64,000 bases of DNA from Amblyomma americanum. Lineage: Eukaryota > Arthropoda > Arachnida > Ixodida > Ixodidae. Below are positions 43,990 through 54,940 of this stretch, piece after piece; within the stretch, counting starts at the first letter, position 1, and every line of letters starts with the position of its first letter. Position numbers and translations under genes: made by a program. Where the stretch lies: contig NC_135505.1 of assembly GCF_052857255.1 (NCBI RefSeq), positions 138,544,343-138,608,342 of the forward strand. Reading direction: 5' to 3'. A model generated the notes under the pieces. The model saw only the letters and a list, made by a program, of their open reading frames with translations, searched no databases and was not told the DNA's origin.

Positions 43990-44303
43990 AATAATAATAA
44001 TTGGTTTTGGGGGAAAGGAAATGTCGCAGTATCTGTCTCATATATCGTTGGACACCTGAACCGCGCCGTAAGGGAAGGGATAAAGGAGGGAGTGAAAGAA
44101 GAAAGGAAGAAATAGGTGCCGTAGTGGAGGGCACCGGGATAATTTCGACCACCTGGGGTTCTTTTAACGTGCACTGACATCGCACAGCACACGTGCGCCT
44201 TAGCGTTTTGCCTCCATAAAAACGCAGTCGCCGCGGTCGGGTTCGAACCCGGGAACTCCGGATCAGTAGCCGAGCGCCCTGACCACTGAGCCACCGCGGC
44301 GGG
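43990..44303 (-). mobile_element. Ruka-type SINE inside the hAT-like element
   Basis: Full length, short (AAT)n at left, head at right. One body position carries GGTTCTTTTAACG instead of GGGATCTTTAACG, as in type 2. The 219-aa frame over it is an artefact. Confidence 0.92.
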
Positions 44304-45419
44304 TCGTATTGCTGTTCGGGTTTTATTCAAACAGTGTCGGAAAAAGAAGCATATCGCGCTAGTGATTCGTGTCCACACGCGATGATTACACCGTGTGAAA
44401 AGCGTCGAAATTTCTGAGCCTTCAAGCCACGAAGTTGACCGGCGCCGAGGGACAGGGATATGAGCCCGTGCTTGTTGCTGCCTGCTTGTTGATAACACCG
44501 GCGCTCTAGAATTATGTGCTTGCATCACAGACTTGTATTCGGTAGATCAACGTCTTGTCAAAACGATGTGTGCGACCGTGATTAACCTGTGCGACGCATA
44601 ACGACTTGACGGGGCCCGATGTCCATGGAAGCAGATAAAAAAATGGTCGCCGACTTCCGGCGCAAAGCCGGAAAAATCATATGCGGATACGGAAAGAAAG
44701 GCAGCGGTGCACTTCAAAGTTTGGCGTAAAAAAGCGCCTGCGACAATAGAGGGGCTTTAATGGCGGCCACAGGAATCGTTCACTCTAGACTCGGTAGTTA
44801 GTGATTACCATTATTGAGCCCAAATGCTGCATTTTAGCGACCCGTTTGGTTTTCTTGTTGCTGCAAGTGATGTTTTGGATAATGGTTTGAAACATATGGA
44901 TGACACTGAAAATTATTTATTTTAATGGACAGCATAAGCGCCTCATTGCAGCGAAAAGCCGGCATCGCGCTGAGGGAAGACACTAAAGAAATAAAGAAAA
45001 TTGACAGCTGGGGCAGAGGCATCCGAACCCGCGGCGGCGCTAAAAAATCAGTTCCGCTAGCCGCTGCATCGGACTGCTACGTCATCACCACAGCTCGTTT
45101 TAAGCATGGTATTTATTACATTGAAAATATATTCTATTTGCATTAACTAAATTATTTACAAACCTTCTAGGAAAGGCCACAAAACATCGCAAAAAAGACA
45201 GAGCTAAAGCACCTAGAGACGCGAGGTAAGACTGAGCACATAACCGAGAGGGACTGCCACTCCAATTTAATGTCGGTCGGTTCATACACTTCCCAAAGAT
45301 GAACAGTCAGTTGGCAGAAATCTTAACATCCTGCTTGTAATAACTGCCAAGTTCTAGAGCTGTGCTTACAATGTAGTCGTCTTCGGCACCTACCCGCGTT
45401 CAGGCGTGTTAAACTGCCA
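44304..45419. other. hAT-like element interior, unassigned
   Basis: Contains GC-rich foldback ACTTCCGGCGCAAAGCCGG near 44655, a partner of ACTTCCGGTTTGACCGGAAG near 43892. No gene recognised. Confidence 0.35.
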
Positions 45420-45562
45420 CTCTCACGCTGTTGTTTGAAAATGTGGTCTTCATCATCTTCCATCCGTGCGCGTGGAAGCGTCGTCAGACGAGCAAGCAGC
45501 AAACCGTGCGAAATGGCCGGAGATTAGAAGCAGTGAAATTCAGAAGACCCAGCGCTACCGCA

Positions 45563-45578
45563 ATGTCATCGGGTAATG
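45563..45578 (+). CDS. Candidate first-exon end (start codon plus splice donor)
   Basis: ATG TCA TCG GGT AAT G runs directly into GTAAGTAAGTG (45579 onward), a perfect donor. The upstream ~140 bases are CpG-containing and lack a competing long frame, though a 4-codon upstream frame (ATGGCCGGAGATTAG) exists. Only six codon parts are coding, so this rests on the donor alone. If real, it is the first exon of a gene carried by the hAT-like element, perhaps its own. Confidence 0.2.
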
Positions 45579-45807
45579 GTAAGTAAGTGACCTACAAACA
45601 TTTCTTGTTCTGCGTCTATTCTGTGCTTATCACTTATTGTAATTGTCGTGGTAAACGCTACTGCACTGTTTTCTAAATAATCTCGGCGTACATAAGTTTG
45701 TTTTACGCAGAGACAACAACGCGCTGACGCATTTTAGCAGTGCATATAGATAACAATAAAATGTTGCAAGTGCAGTGCACATATATGCATGCAATACGTG
45801 CCAGAAG

Positions 45808-46015
45808 TGGTGGTGGTGGTGGTAGTGGTTTTATTAAAAATAATAGTAAAAAGGAAGGAAAAGATTTTTGCTAGCCCGGCATCTGCCATCGATACTGAAG
45901 CACCTGAGCTGGGGCAGCGGAAATAAAGGACAGCAGGCAGAATTGAGAAATGAAATGAAAGAGGTGAGGGGACAAGAAGAGAGGTTAGGGGGAGAAGTAA
46001 TATTTACAAACTATT
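45808..46015 (-). mobile_element. LINE 3' end with (ACC)n tail
   Basis: On the minus strand the sequence ends TTTTTAATAAAACCACTACC followed by (CACCAC)n. Upstream 3'-UTR-like sequence reads CTCTTCTTGTCCCCTCACCT. This resembles 3' ends seen with tick non-LTR elements; no coding part is present. Confidence 0.5.
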
Positions 46016-46135
46016 ACCAGAAGTAAATGCAAAATGATATTCTGGGGCTCAACTCGTAAATGTCTCCGTTTTGTTTCACGTATTAATTATCTCAAACAAC
46101 ACATACACACGTACACGCTCACACACAACAATATA

Positions 46136-46903
46136 ATGGTGTCTTCGGCTGGTCGCTCCCACGATCCGGTTAGGATTTCGCAGAGTGGGAGCCGCTCTCG
46201 CTCCGAGCGCATACCGAGACTAGTCAAGCCGAATGGTCAGCGAGTTTTTAGAGCGGAAGCGCAGGAGGCAGAAGGGGGACGTAACTTCCGGAACCATGAC
46301 GCGGCATCGCTGCTGATGTCAACAGTAGCCGGACGTAAGGTCCCTTGATTACCTTTAGCCGCACGTGGTCGCACACAGTTTGCATCGCGGTCGCCGCGTA
46401 GCCTGTACCGATGGCTACCCTTGGTTTCCGTCCCACGGGACGCTCATTTTTCGCACATCGCCTTGTGGATAGCACTGTCGTCTTCGTCTGAGCTGCTGCT
46501 GGAATCGCGGTTGTCATGCGACAGCAACACAGACAGCGTTCCTAGCCTAGTTATCCGGCGTCTTTTGGACATTTTGCCTCACACAGCGCTGCACCCGCAA
46601 AACACAACACAGCAAGGACGCTACTACTGCGTCAAAAGCCTACACTTGCTTCTTCCTACGCGCAGGAGACGCCGAGGCCTCGCACCGCTTTCGCGAAATG
46701 GCGGAAGTGGCTCTGTCACGTGGACTCATCTCGGATACTCTCCGACTTTTTTCTCGGAGCGCCTCAGAGCGCTCTGAGCTGGAGGCGAGCGCTCAGAAAG
46801 AACCAGCCGAATGTAGTCAGAGCGGCCGGATTCGACCAGCCGAATGTGCGGTCGCCTCTCAGAGCGCTCTAGAGCGATCTAAAGCGACCAGTGAAGACAC
46901 CAT
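46136..46903. mobile_element. Inverted-repeat element nested in the hAT-like element
   Basis: Left terminus ATGGTGTCTTCGGCTGGTCG (46136) and right terminus, as complement from 46903, ATGGTGTCTTCACTGGTCGC. Both flanks inside are rich in GAGCGCTCT/AGAGCGCTC and CAGCCGAATG motifs. About 770 bp; superfamily not determined. Confidence 0.6.
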
Positions 46904-47021
46904 AAGCATCTAGCCTCCCGTACAATAGTGCCTTGAAGGCTTGTTTTAAATGTATTACACAGTAAAATCGCCAGAAGTTGCCGACTGCAAAAAAAAAAAA
47001 AATAAGAGTCTTAACACGACT

Positions 47022-47165
47022 GGTAGTGAGGGTGAGGGAGGGCCGACGATTTGAGGGCTAGGGTGAGAGAGGGGTGGCAGATCTTTCGAAGAGAGGGTGA
47101 GGGTGACGGAGGGCCATGGATTCAAAAGTGAGGGTGAGGGAGGAAAAGTAAAAATGAGGGCATTT
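47022..47165. repeat. Degenerate GAGGGTGAGGGAGG minisatellite (right subterminal of the hAT-like element)
   Basis: Irregular GAGGGTGAGGG units up to the right terminus; counterpart of the left array. Confidence 0.8.
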
Positions 47166-47184
47166 GCCCACCTCTGGTCCTGAA

Positions 47185-48365
47185 TTCATTCAGGCCCTTG
47201 AAAATGGCCTAGTGTTCACCCTTATTAGGAGTCTTCGCAGTAGAATTTTTTCATAAGACATACCCAACAATTCTTTACAAAAGCAAAACCTGGCTTAAGA
47301 CAAACAGACGATGAATTTTCTCGCGGTTGGAAGCCTTGGTGCTGCCGCACGAAGAGAGAGCTTATTAGAGACTGGCTATTCTGACAGAATTAATCTCTCT
47401 AGAAGTTGTGAAAAATTGAACCAATTAGATATAAAAGCAACTGCAAAGGACGGTTCAAGGACCAGAGAAAAGCAAACGGACTGTAATTGCTGACATTCAT
47501 AGTGTGCCGCACATTTTAAGAAAGTGCGATTTTGTCGTCGTGTTCTAAACGCCGCGGACGGCCTGTTTCCACTCAGCGCAGCATCTCTGTTTAAAAAAAA
47601 AACTTATAGGAAGAATTGGATATCCATTTGTTAAGGTGGAATCAAAATTTGTTTCGTTTTGCCCATCGCAAGTGTACTGTGGTGTATCAGCTATCTTCGG
47701 CCTGTGGCAGAATTCGAAAATAATGACCCACTGTTTCGATGCGCCTCTCAGAAAGGGCTGAGAGTTGTATTTGCTATTGCGCGCATAAATCCCCTTCGAT
47801 GTTTGATCAGCGATCCAGGCGCAAATGCGGTATTCGGGTCTTATAAGCCTGTTCTCATATGAAAAACCGCTACGTATTCCAGGCGTTCATGGAAAAGTGA
47901 ATTAATGCACAGCTTGGCGCCAAGGTCATCGCTAGCATTGTACCTAAGCAGCTTTGTCCGCGAAAGCTTATTGGTACTTGTGGATGCGTTCATATCCTGC
48001 CCTTAGTCCACTGTGCACGTGACCAAGAAAGACGTCAAAGTGCAAATTAGGAGACGTGAAGGTCATGTGACCCTCGGTGGTGTGACCGATTACTCAAATG
48101 ACCAACGGACCCGCTCTCCGATCAATGACGTGATCAAAAGTCGTGTGACCAATATTTTCCTTAGTGTGTTTATTTTTTACCCTGCAGCTATTTGTGTGTT
48201 ACCTGAAGCTGCAAAAGAAAAAAGTGCACTGACATATGACCGATGATGATGTCACTAGAGATGGTTATGTGATAAGATCACTTAGTGCGAACGACGCAAT
48301 CCTCATGCAACAAGCCTGTCGGAGAAACATGTTTGTTTCCTGAAAATTGGTTGCGAATTGAAAGC
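47185..48365. other. Unassigned stretch; GTGACC-rich patch near 48010-48155
   Basis: In the patch, GTGACC/GGTCA motifs recur at irregular spacing (for example AAGGTCATGTGACC), possibly a strongly diverged relative of the AGGTCA repeat. No gene recognised. Confidence 0.3.
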
Positions 48366-48669
48366 TGGTTTTTGGGGAAAGGAAATGACGCAGTAACTGT
48401 CTCACGTATCTCGGCGGACACCCGAACCGCGCCGCAAGGGAAGGGATAAAGGAGGGAGTGAAAGAAGAAAGGAAGAAAGAGGAGCCGTAGTGGAGGGCTC
48501 CGGAATAATTTCGACCACATGGGGATCTTTAATGTGCCCTGCCATCGCACAACACGTGGCCGCCTTTTGCGTTTCGCCTCCATCGAAACGAGGCTGTCGC
48601 AGCCGGGTTCGAACCCAGGAACTCCGGATCAGTAGCCGAGCGCCCTAACCACTGAGCCACCGCGGCGGG
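48366..48669 (-). mobile_element. Ruka-type SINE, diverged copy
   Basis: Head and B-box at the right (GGTTCGAACCCAGGAACTCC), body with CACATGGGGATC, no ATT tail, no visible duplication. Many private substitutions mark it as old. Confidence 0.88.
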
Positions 48670-48789
48670 TGATTTCCCGCTACCCTACATGGGGGATAAG
48701 TAAGAAGGAAAGAGTGAAGAGTGGTAAGATGGGAGGTGGTGCCACCATAACATAAAGAGTTTATGGAATGCCTACGCCATCGGTCGTCG

Positions 48790-49010
48790 CGTAGGCCGGA
48801 AAATGGCCTTGAACGACCTTCAGACCAACCACGTTAGCCGTGCATGACCATATGTGGTACAGTTATGGTGTCGAACCTTTAGTTGACCTTTGACCTTGAC
48901 CCATGATCTTTAGTTGACCTTTGACATTGGGTGACCTTTGGGTTGACCTTTGACCTTACGAACATCCGACGGGGTGGTGTGAAGCCACGTGATGACATCC
49001 GATGGGGGTG
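48790..49010 (-). repeat. AGGTCA-array repeat, third copy (minus orientation)
   Basis: Complement of the 17.6-18.3 kb unit. TGACCTTTGACCT-type DR1 pairs are at 48884-48896, 48915-48927 (second half TGACAT) and 48944-48956, with a single TGACCT at 48932. The flank GTTAGCCGTGCATGACCATA and CATCCGACGGGGT also match. E-boxes CACGTG lie at 48986 and 49020. Confidence 0.85.
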
Positions 49011-49070
49011 CCGCAAGACCACGTGATACCACGTCATAGCCACGTAATCGTGTAGGTATATATAGAGCAG
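48980..49070 (+). promoter_or_regulatory. E-box pair with TATA box beside the AGGTCA repeat
   Basis: CACGTG at 48986-48991 and 49020-49025, CCACGTCA at about 49029, and TATATATAG at 49057-49065. The arrangement would suit a plus-strand promoter, but no ORF of note follows. Confidence 0.3.
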
Positions 49071-50308
49071 GTGTCGCTAGCGTGTAGTGGAGCTGCCATT
49101 GATGGGCCTCAGACGCTTAGCAAGCGTGCTTTCTTTTAGCTGAATTCCAGGGTTAGCCATGTTAAGCCACTGCCATTTTTTTTTTGCTCCCACAGCTGCG
49201 CCGATGTGGCTGCCACCAGGCATCCTAGAGAAGCACCCCGCACGACAGTGCCCATGATTTCGCAAGCGTGGCATATGTCTACTGTATACGGACAACGCAT
49301 AAGGAAAAGTCGAAATTCACTCTTACTGCGTTTGACGTCATGCACATCTTATGATTAATCATTATTGAAACCATGCGGAAAACATAAGGAAATCTGTGGA
49401 TTTCCATTCGTTTTTTTCATGTCACATAGACTTCGTATCCCTATAATTCTATACGACGGCTCATATGGAATATTTGAGTCGGGCCCCTACTACTCTGCGG
49501 ATACTCAAATGAACATCTATGGCTCAATATCTTCTGCATCTCATTTTTGCAGATAGTTCTTGATTTAATGATGGGTGTGTATTGATAATACTGCCGTCCT
49601 GAATATATTTTTCGTGTAGGCCAGAATTTACTTATGAATGTTGTTCTTATGTTGCTAGTGGCTATCCATTAATAAGAATAAGAATAACATTGGAAGGAAA
49701 AGATGTTCCGGTGACGACTAAGATTGCGCCGGCAACGGCATAGGAATTAGGCGCAAATGTTAACGTGTTTTTTTTTACATATAGCTATGTACAAAAACAC
49801 AACGCTTAATTGGACTGCATATGACTCAAGCTGCGCTCTTCTCATGTTAAAAGTACTTCTACAGCAACTGCACATTTACATGTGCACGATGTGCGATAAC
49901 TCTGAATGAATTTCTGATCACTGCGATTACCTGACACGAAAACATTCGGTAGCACAGTTTTTAAAACAACCCTACAACCGCAACATTCCGGTCAGTTGTT
50001 GATTTTCGCTGAAATCAACAACTGACCAGTAGCTGATTTCAAATTACTTTAGACAGACGTAAGCTGAGCGACAGCTCGCGTTAACCATAATGGCCTAATT
50101 AGATGCATACAAAAGCCAAGCTGACGAATGCGATCAGTTGCCTTCAGCAACACTCGACAGATCACGTAAACGCAACTGCGGCGAGATGCTCAATATTATG
50201 ACAAGCTTCTTGCTTAATGAAATCACTGACTAAATTAGGCTAAGTTAAAACATTCGGTTAAGTAGTCATGTCTATTCCTGTCTCCAGGACGGCGTCACTC
50301 CATGTCAT
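49071..50308. other. Unassigned stretch
   Basis: No repeat or coding signature recognised. A local inverted repeat GTCAGTTGTTGATTTTCGCT / ATCAACAACTGAC lies near 49991-50027. Confidence 0.35.
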
Positions 50309-50630
50309 ACCCAGCAATTCTTGACAAAAGGACTTTTGAGCAGGAAACCATTCATGAACGCAATTTTCTCATGTAATGGAATATTCACTATAACAATCAA
50401 TATATCCGGCAGTCACCCGAAGGCAGTTTTGCATTTTTTTCTAGTTTATGTTTTTGCTATCGTGAATAGCTTTCCCCATTGGTTTTGTATGGCGGTCTTA
50501 ATTGCTCGATGCGATTGATGGAAATACTTTAAAAGAAAGATTTTGCTACATATCATAAGAATGGACCATTACCTTCAATATTTCCATAACAGTATCTTAA
50601 CAATCCTCCAATTTTCAAAAATTTTGTCCC
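50309..50630 (+). repeat. R350 interspersed repeat
   Basis: ACCCAGCAATTCTTGACAAA at the start, TTCACTATAACAATCAATAT, GGCGGTCTTAATTGCTCGAT and AATGGACCATTACCTTCAAT in the same order as the other copies. Confidence 0.8.
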
Positions 50631-51379
50631 ACAATGTTTGGCATGTGAGCGGTGCACGGTTTTCGAAAAGACCGTGTTTTTCTGGGATTCCGGGCCAATG
50701 ATTGATAACAATTTTGCGATCCGCTTTGCGTGTTTGCTGTTACACCTACAGAGAAAAGACGCGTTGTTACGGTGAAGACAGGCTACGCCCACGAATATCA
50801 CCGGTTTGTTTCGTAAGCCTAAATTACGCCAGAATGCTATTAACTGCGATGACGCAAAACGTACAACACCACACGTCAACCACGGTTCCCAACGCAAGTG
50901 TAAGACGAACGGAGTTATGTATTGACGGCAGATCACGCTCAGTTGGCGAGAGAGACATGCTATTGTAAGTGGCCCCCGTAGTATCTTCCATCCGGTTCCC
51001 GACCAAGAGCATCGGGCCGCAGTCGACGGCCAGACGGCGAGAAAGACGCTGATACTGCGATTGCGTCAGATCCCTCCGTGCGTACTTCTATGCGCGTACC
51101 CTTCACGCCGCAAGCGATGACGCCATGTAGGCGCCTTTCACACTCCCATGGCGTCTCTCGCTACTCATTCATGGAGTTTGTCAGAAAGGACCTTTTCTCC
51201 CAGCCGATGTCGTCTGCTGTCAGCATTGCGCAAGACGACACACGTAACCTCCTCCGAAAGGGGCTGTGTATTATTTGCGGTGGTTCCAAGCACTATGTCT
51301 AGCTTTGAAGCTTATTCAAGGGGCCTTACTTTGTGCGATACATCGTTATCGTCATTGTCGTCGCCATCATCCCAGCTAC

Positions 51380-51900
51380 GTCCACGGCAGGACCTATAAA
51401 TAGGCTTAAGCCCCAACTCGATGGCCACATCGTACGCGTACCGGCGGAGAGCCTACGCGCACGGGCGTATGCTGGATCCTGTCTGCGCATGCGCAAAGCG
51501 CGACGCTCGCGCAGGCGCGAGCAGGGCGCAGATATCTGTACATGTCAGATATCCGCGCTTGCGCCCGCGTCTAAAAGCGGGGTCCAGTTTACAACAATAG
51601 GAGGACCGCGGGGATCCGGGGGACTTTTTTTTTTTCATGTCTTGAGGCTCTTTCACGTTCCCCCCACTTTTCTTCGCGGTTTAAGTTGTCCTTTCAGCGC
51701 CCCCCAAAATCCCCTTTTCTTAACGCCTTGAAATTCTTTCCGTCGGCTCGGCAGGGAGAACGAGTCAGCCCCAGGAGCATGGAGGTGGCTGCCTTTTTCC
51801 GACGCCCGTCGCGGTGCGGCGCTGGGCGCGCAGGCACTGCGCACATACGCGAGGGTGTATCCATGGAGTTGTCGCTTTAGGCTCTTTGACCTCCAGGCTT
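51380..51900. promoter_or_regulatory. CpG-rich block with NRF-1-type palindrome
   Basis: TGCGCATGCGCA at 51484-51495 is the canonical NRF-1 palindrome, followed by CGCGACGCTCGCGCAGGCGC. An inverted repeat, GATATCTG...TCAGATATC, lies at about 51531-51553. Long frames on both strands (132 aa plus) reflect composition. Likely promoter of an unseen gene. Confidence 0.35.
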
Positions 51901-52265
51901 CAAATAATTCCGTACTGTGCTAGCTGCGGCCTCCTTATCCCCGCAAACCTTCTAATCTCAACACCCTATGTGTCTCTACGCCTTCCCCTGCCACGTTTGC
52001 TTTGCCTTGGAATTCACACTCCGCTACCCTAAGGTGCCATCTTTCCTTCGCACTGAGTGTCCCGCACATCCGCAATTATTCTTCTCGATTTCAGCTAGGA
52101 TATCACGAACTCCCATTCGTTTCCTAACGCACTCAGCCCTATTCCTGTCTCTTAGTGTCACACCTATCATTTTCTTTTCTGCAGCGGCGACAGACGTGAT
52201 TGCAAAGTGAGCACACCTATGCTTGTGCAAAGAACACAAAGCACTGAGACACAAAGCGCTAAAAC

Positions 52266-52385
52266 AGTACAGTGCACGTTAAAGAACCCCAGGCGGCCGA
52301 AACTATCCGGAACCCTCCACTACGGCGTCCCTCACAGCGTAACTAACTTTAATTGGGACGTTAAACACCAGAAAACCTAAACCTG
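52266..52385 (+). mobile_element. Second-type tick SINE, 5'-truncated
   Basis: Starts at CAGTGCACGTTAAAGAACCC, continues through GGCGTCCCTCACAGCG and GGGACGTTAAACACC to an AAACCTAAACC tail. The tRNA-like head is absent. Confidence 0.85.
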
Positions 52386-53454
52386 AAGTACAGCATATTA
52401 TCATCATCATGGTGCACCAAGTCACCACGGCGGGTGCTGGGACAGACAAGCCCTCCATTACAGCTTCTCTCATATTTCATGCGCTGTTAAACTTCACATA
52501 CCGCACCCCATACCCTCAAGACCCTTTAGTATACTGATTCCGTTATAAACAAAACTGATCCCGGCATAACCCCCTTAATTTTATAAACAATGTATTCAGT
52601 TGAAGAGACCCTGTAGGTTGTAGTTCTTTTCTCTGTAATTCGCCTCCCAAACAGGCAGATATCTGCTGAAATGTTACATTATATATCCCAATATAGCCGC
52701 GCCCCGTGAAATCTAATCCACTCTATTTGCTAATCGGCGATGGCTTGTTCTTTCAGCGTTTTGGACCTCACATTGCGCACCCCGTTTGGACCTATTGTGC
52801 AGCACGTGTTTTCTCTGGCAAGGTGGTACGAAATGCTTACCAACTCTGCTATGACGTCATACGCCCACTCCAGCACCAACGTTTTTAGAAGCACGGGCCG
52901 CAATAGGAAGTGACCGCAACGTCAGTTCAGGTGGTGCGCTGCGATTAGATCGATAGCTTCGCACTACAGACGACGTCTGCTCAGGCGGAGCATTCCGTCT
53001 GCTGTGTACGCAGCCGACGCAGCGGCGAGCGCACGTTTCCCGACCTTGGCCGTCTCCCCGTGACGCCTTTCGCGTAACAAAAGGCGCCCTTTGTGAGTAT
53101 GCAGGCGAGCCAGGCAGGCCTTCCAGAGGCCGCGGCGAGCGCCGAAGGTTCGTAAAAACAAGAACAAGAAAAACAGAGAGAGCTAAAAGTGAAAACCAAA
53201 AGAAAACGACAAGCCCGTCGACGCGTTTGGGTGCAGAAGAGGGGTATAGAAGAAGCCCAGCGAACACGCACCAATTAGGCTATTCGAGGGGGCGTTCTGA
53301 GCCGCTTTCGACGGCGCTCGCCGACCGCGTGTGTTGCTGTTGGCACGGCCTTAACCCTCCCGCGCTTACTCGAAGGGCCGCCATAAAAGTGTGCAGCATT
53401 GGAGAAGCCGGAGATGGAGCTACGGCTCATCAGCGGATGCCGGTTGTGGAACTT
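52386..53454. other. Unassigned stretch, GC-rich 52900-53160
   Basis: Two overlapping minus-strand frames (52857-53267 and 52981-53274) include hydrophobic segments such as LVVFFWFSLLALSVFLVLVF. A plus-strand ATG at about 53098 leads to a weak donor-like GTTCGT. Nothing is decisive. Confidence 0.25.
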
Positions 53455-53805
53455 GAGTATCATTCTCAAAAATTTCGCACAAAAACTTTGAAAAATTGAA
53501 AAAGTGCAAGATAATTTTACAGAAATACTGAAGGTAATGGCCCATTCTTCTGATATGTAGCGAAATCTTTCTTTTAAAGTGTTTCCATTGATGGCATTGA
53601 AAAAAGTTTAAGATTGCCATAGAAAACCAATGTGGAACGCTTTTGACGATGTCAAGAACGTTAATAGAAAAAATTGAAGGCTGCCGTCGGGTGATCTGCG
53701 GATATATTGATTGTTACAGTGAAATCTTGCATTATATGAAAAAATTGCGTTCATAAAAGGTTTCCCGCTCAAAAATGGTTTTGTCCAGAATTGCTGGGTA
53801 TGAGT
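53455..53805 (-). repeat. R350 interspersed repeat
   Basis: Complete minus-strand copy: ATACTGAAGGTAATGGCCCA, ATTGCCATAGAAAACCAATG, GGGTGATCTGCGGATATATT, TGTTACAGTGAAATCTTGCA and CCAGAATTGCTGGGTATGAG mark the family in order. Confidence 0.85.
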
Positions 53806-54887
53806 GCGGACTGTTCAGCAAGTTGGTGAAAGCTTGTCGGATAAACCGTGCTGCATCTGGATTGCCCTACCTCATGAAATGCAGTCATGACAAGAGCAAC
53901 TGTCGGATGCAACTGTCGTATGCAACTCAAGAACGAAGTGGCTTTTCCCCGACAAAAGACCGCCTTCCAGCCAATGGCGTCGACCGATTCTCACGAACCT
54001 CCTAGCGTGACAATGCAGGGAGGGAACTATGCCTTTTCATCTGCCAATCCCGGCATTGCCGCACTAGCAGACTGGTAAGAATAGCCCACATCATCGGCTG
54101 GAAGGGGGTCCTTTGGCACGGAAAAAGCCGCTTCGCTCTTGAGTTGTTTGTATCCGACTATAGTCGTATGTGTCATCTCGCTATGCCTCCGTCAACTTTG
54201 AGCCCTGTCAGTTCGTCACGTGTTGTCGTACTTGAGAAGGGTTCCCGATTCAGGCCGGTGCCACTTTGACTGTCCTCTTTTTGGATGTCGTGATTGGTAA
54301 TAGAGACGCTCGCTGGCGAATCATATGAGCCATGAATAATGAACCGTTCTTAAGCGAAAACGGCTTCGGGAATCAGCAACCGCTGTCGAACTGCCGTGGG
54401 CTCCGTGGGTTTCACGGCGCTGAACGCTTTTAACGAGACGGGGCGCAGACCGCATCCAAGTAACTTCCCTCGCTCTCTGCCCTCCCCCATCGCCCCTCTT
54501 CCTAGACGCCTTTCAGCGTGACGGCTTTGCAGCGGCAGAAGCCACGGACTCGTGTGCGTGAGTAATGATGCGGGGGGCCTTCTGCGCGGCCTCCCGAAGA
54601 TCACGCCTGGGTAATGGAGGGGAAGAGGTTGTGGGGGTAGAGGGTGGCGGTTCGTGCGTGTGGTTGTCCCTGACACTGAATGCGCCGGGGTTAATGCAAA
54701 GGTGGCCAGATGAGCCTGCGGAAGTGGAAAACAAAACAGCAGACGCTGCATCCACGGCGCCCCCCCCTAGCGGAAAAGTCAGTGAATGCAGGTGATGCAT
54801 AGCCACAAGGTGCCGGTAGCGCTAGCATTAAAGGGAACATTTAGTTTACCCCCAACAATTTGAATGTACCTGAATAAAAAAAAAATT
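53806..54887. other. Unassigned stretch
   Basis: A minus-strand 133-aa frame (54350-54751) is proline/arginine-rich and GC-driven; no domain recognised. Confidence 0.3.
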
Positions 54888-54940
54888 AGGAGGACACTTA
54901 AGCTCGGCCATAAGGATTTGATGCGACAGCCGCTAATGGT
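54888..54940 (+). mobile_element. Type C SINE-like leader fragment
   Basis: AGGAGGACACTTAAGCTCGG and the following bases match the leader of the 34.03-kb copy; the head is missing. Confidence 0.45.

Larger units (their letters stand above)
42182..47176. mobile_element. hAT-like element, about 5.0 kb, with 8-bp target duplication
   Basis: Left end CAGAGATGGGCATCC at 42182; right end, read inward from 47176, CAGAGGTGGGCAAAT. Perfect 8-bp direct repeats GTCCTGAA lie at 42174-42181 and 47177-47184. CAGAG/TGGGC termini and 8-bp duplications are hAT hallmarks. Both subterminal regions are GAGGGTGAGGG-type degenerate minisatellites. No transposase (hATC dimerisation or RNase H-like core) was recognised inside, so it is non-autonomous or decayed. 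It carries a type C SINE, a Ruka SINE, a LINE 3' end, a nested inverted-repeat element and a candidate exon. Confidence 0.75.

Noticed and set aside
43869..44528. 219-aa minus-strand protein
   Set aside because: Its centre is the Ruka SINE at 43990-44303; the flanks have no recognisable domain.
52205..52262. Additional hairpin-family element
   Set aside because: ACACAAAGCACTGAGACACA and GCGCTAAAACAG resemble the family skeleton, but no complementary arm or duplication was found.
53098..53152. First exon starting MQASQAGLPEAAASAEG
   Set aside because: The following GTTCGT is a poor donor, and the opposite strand is equally open.
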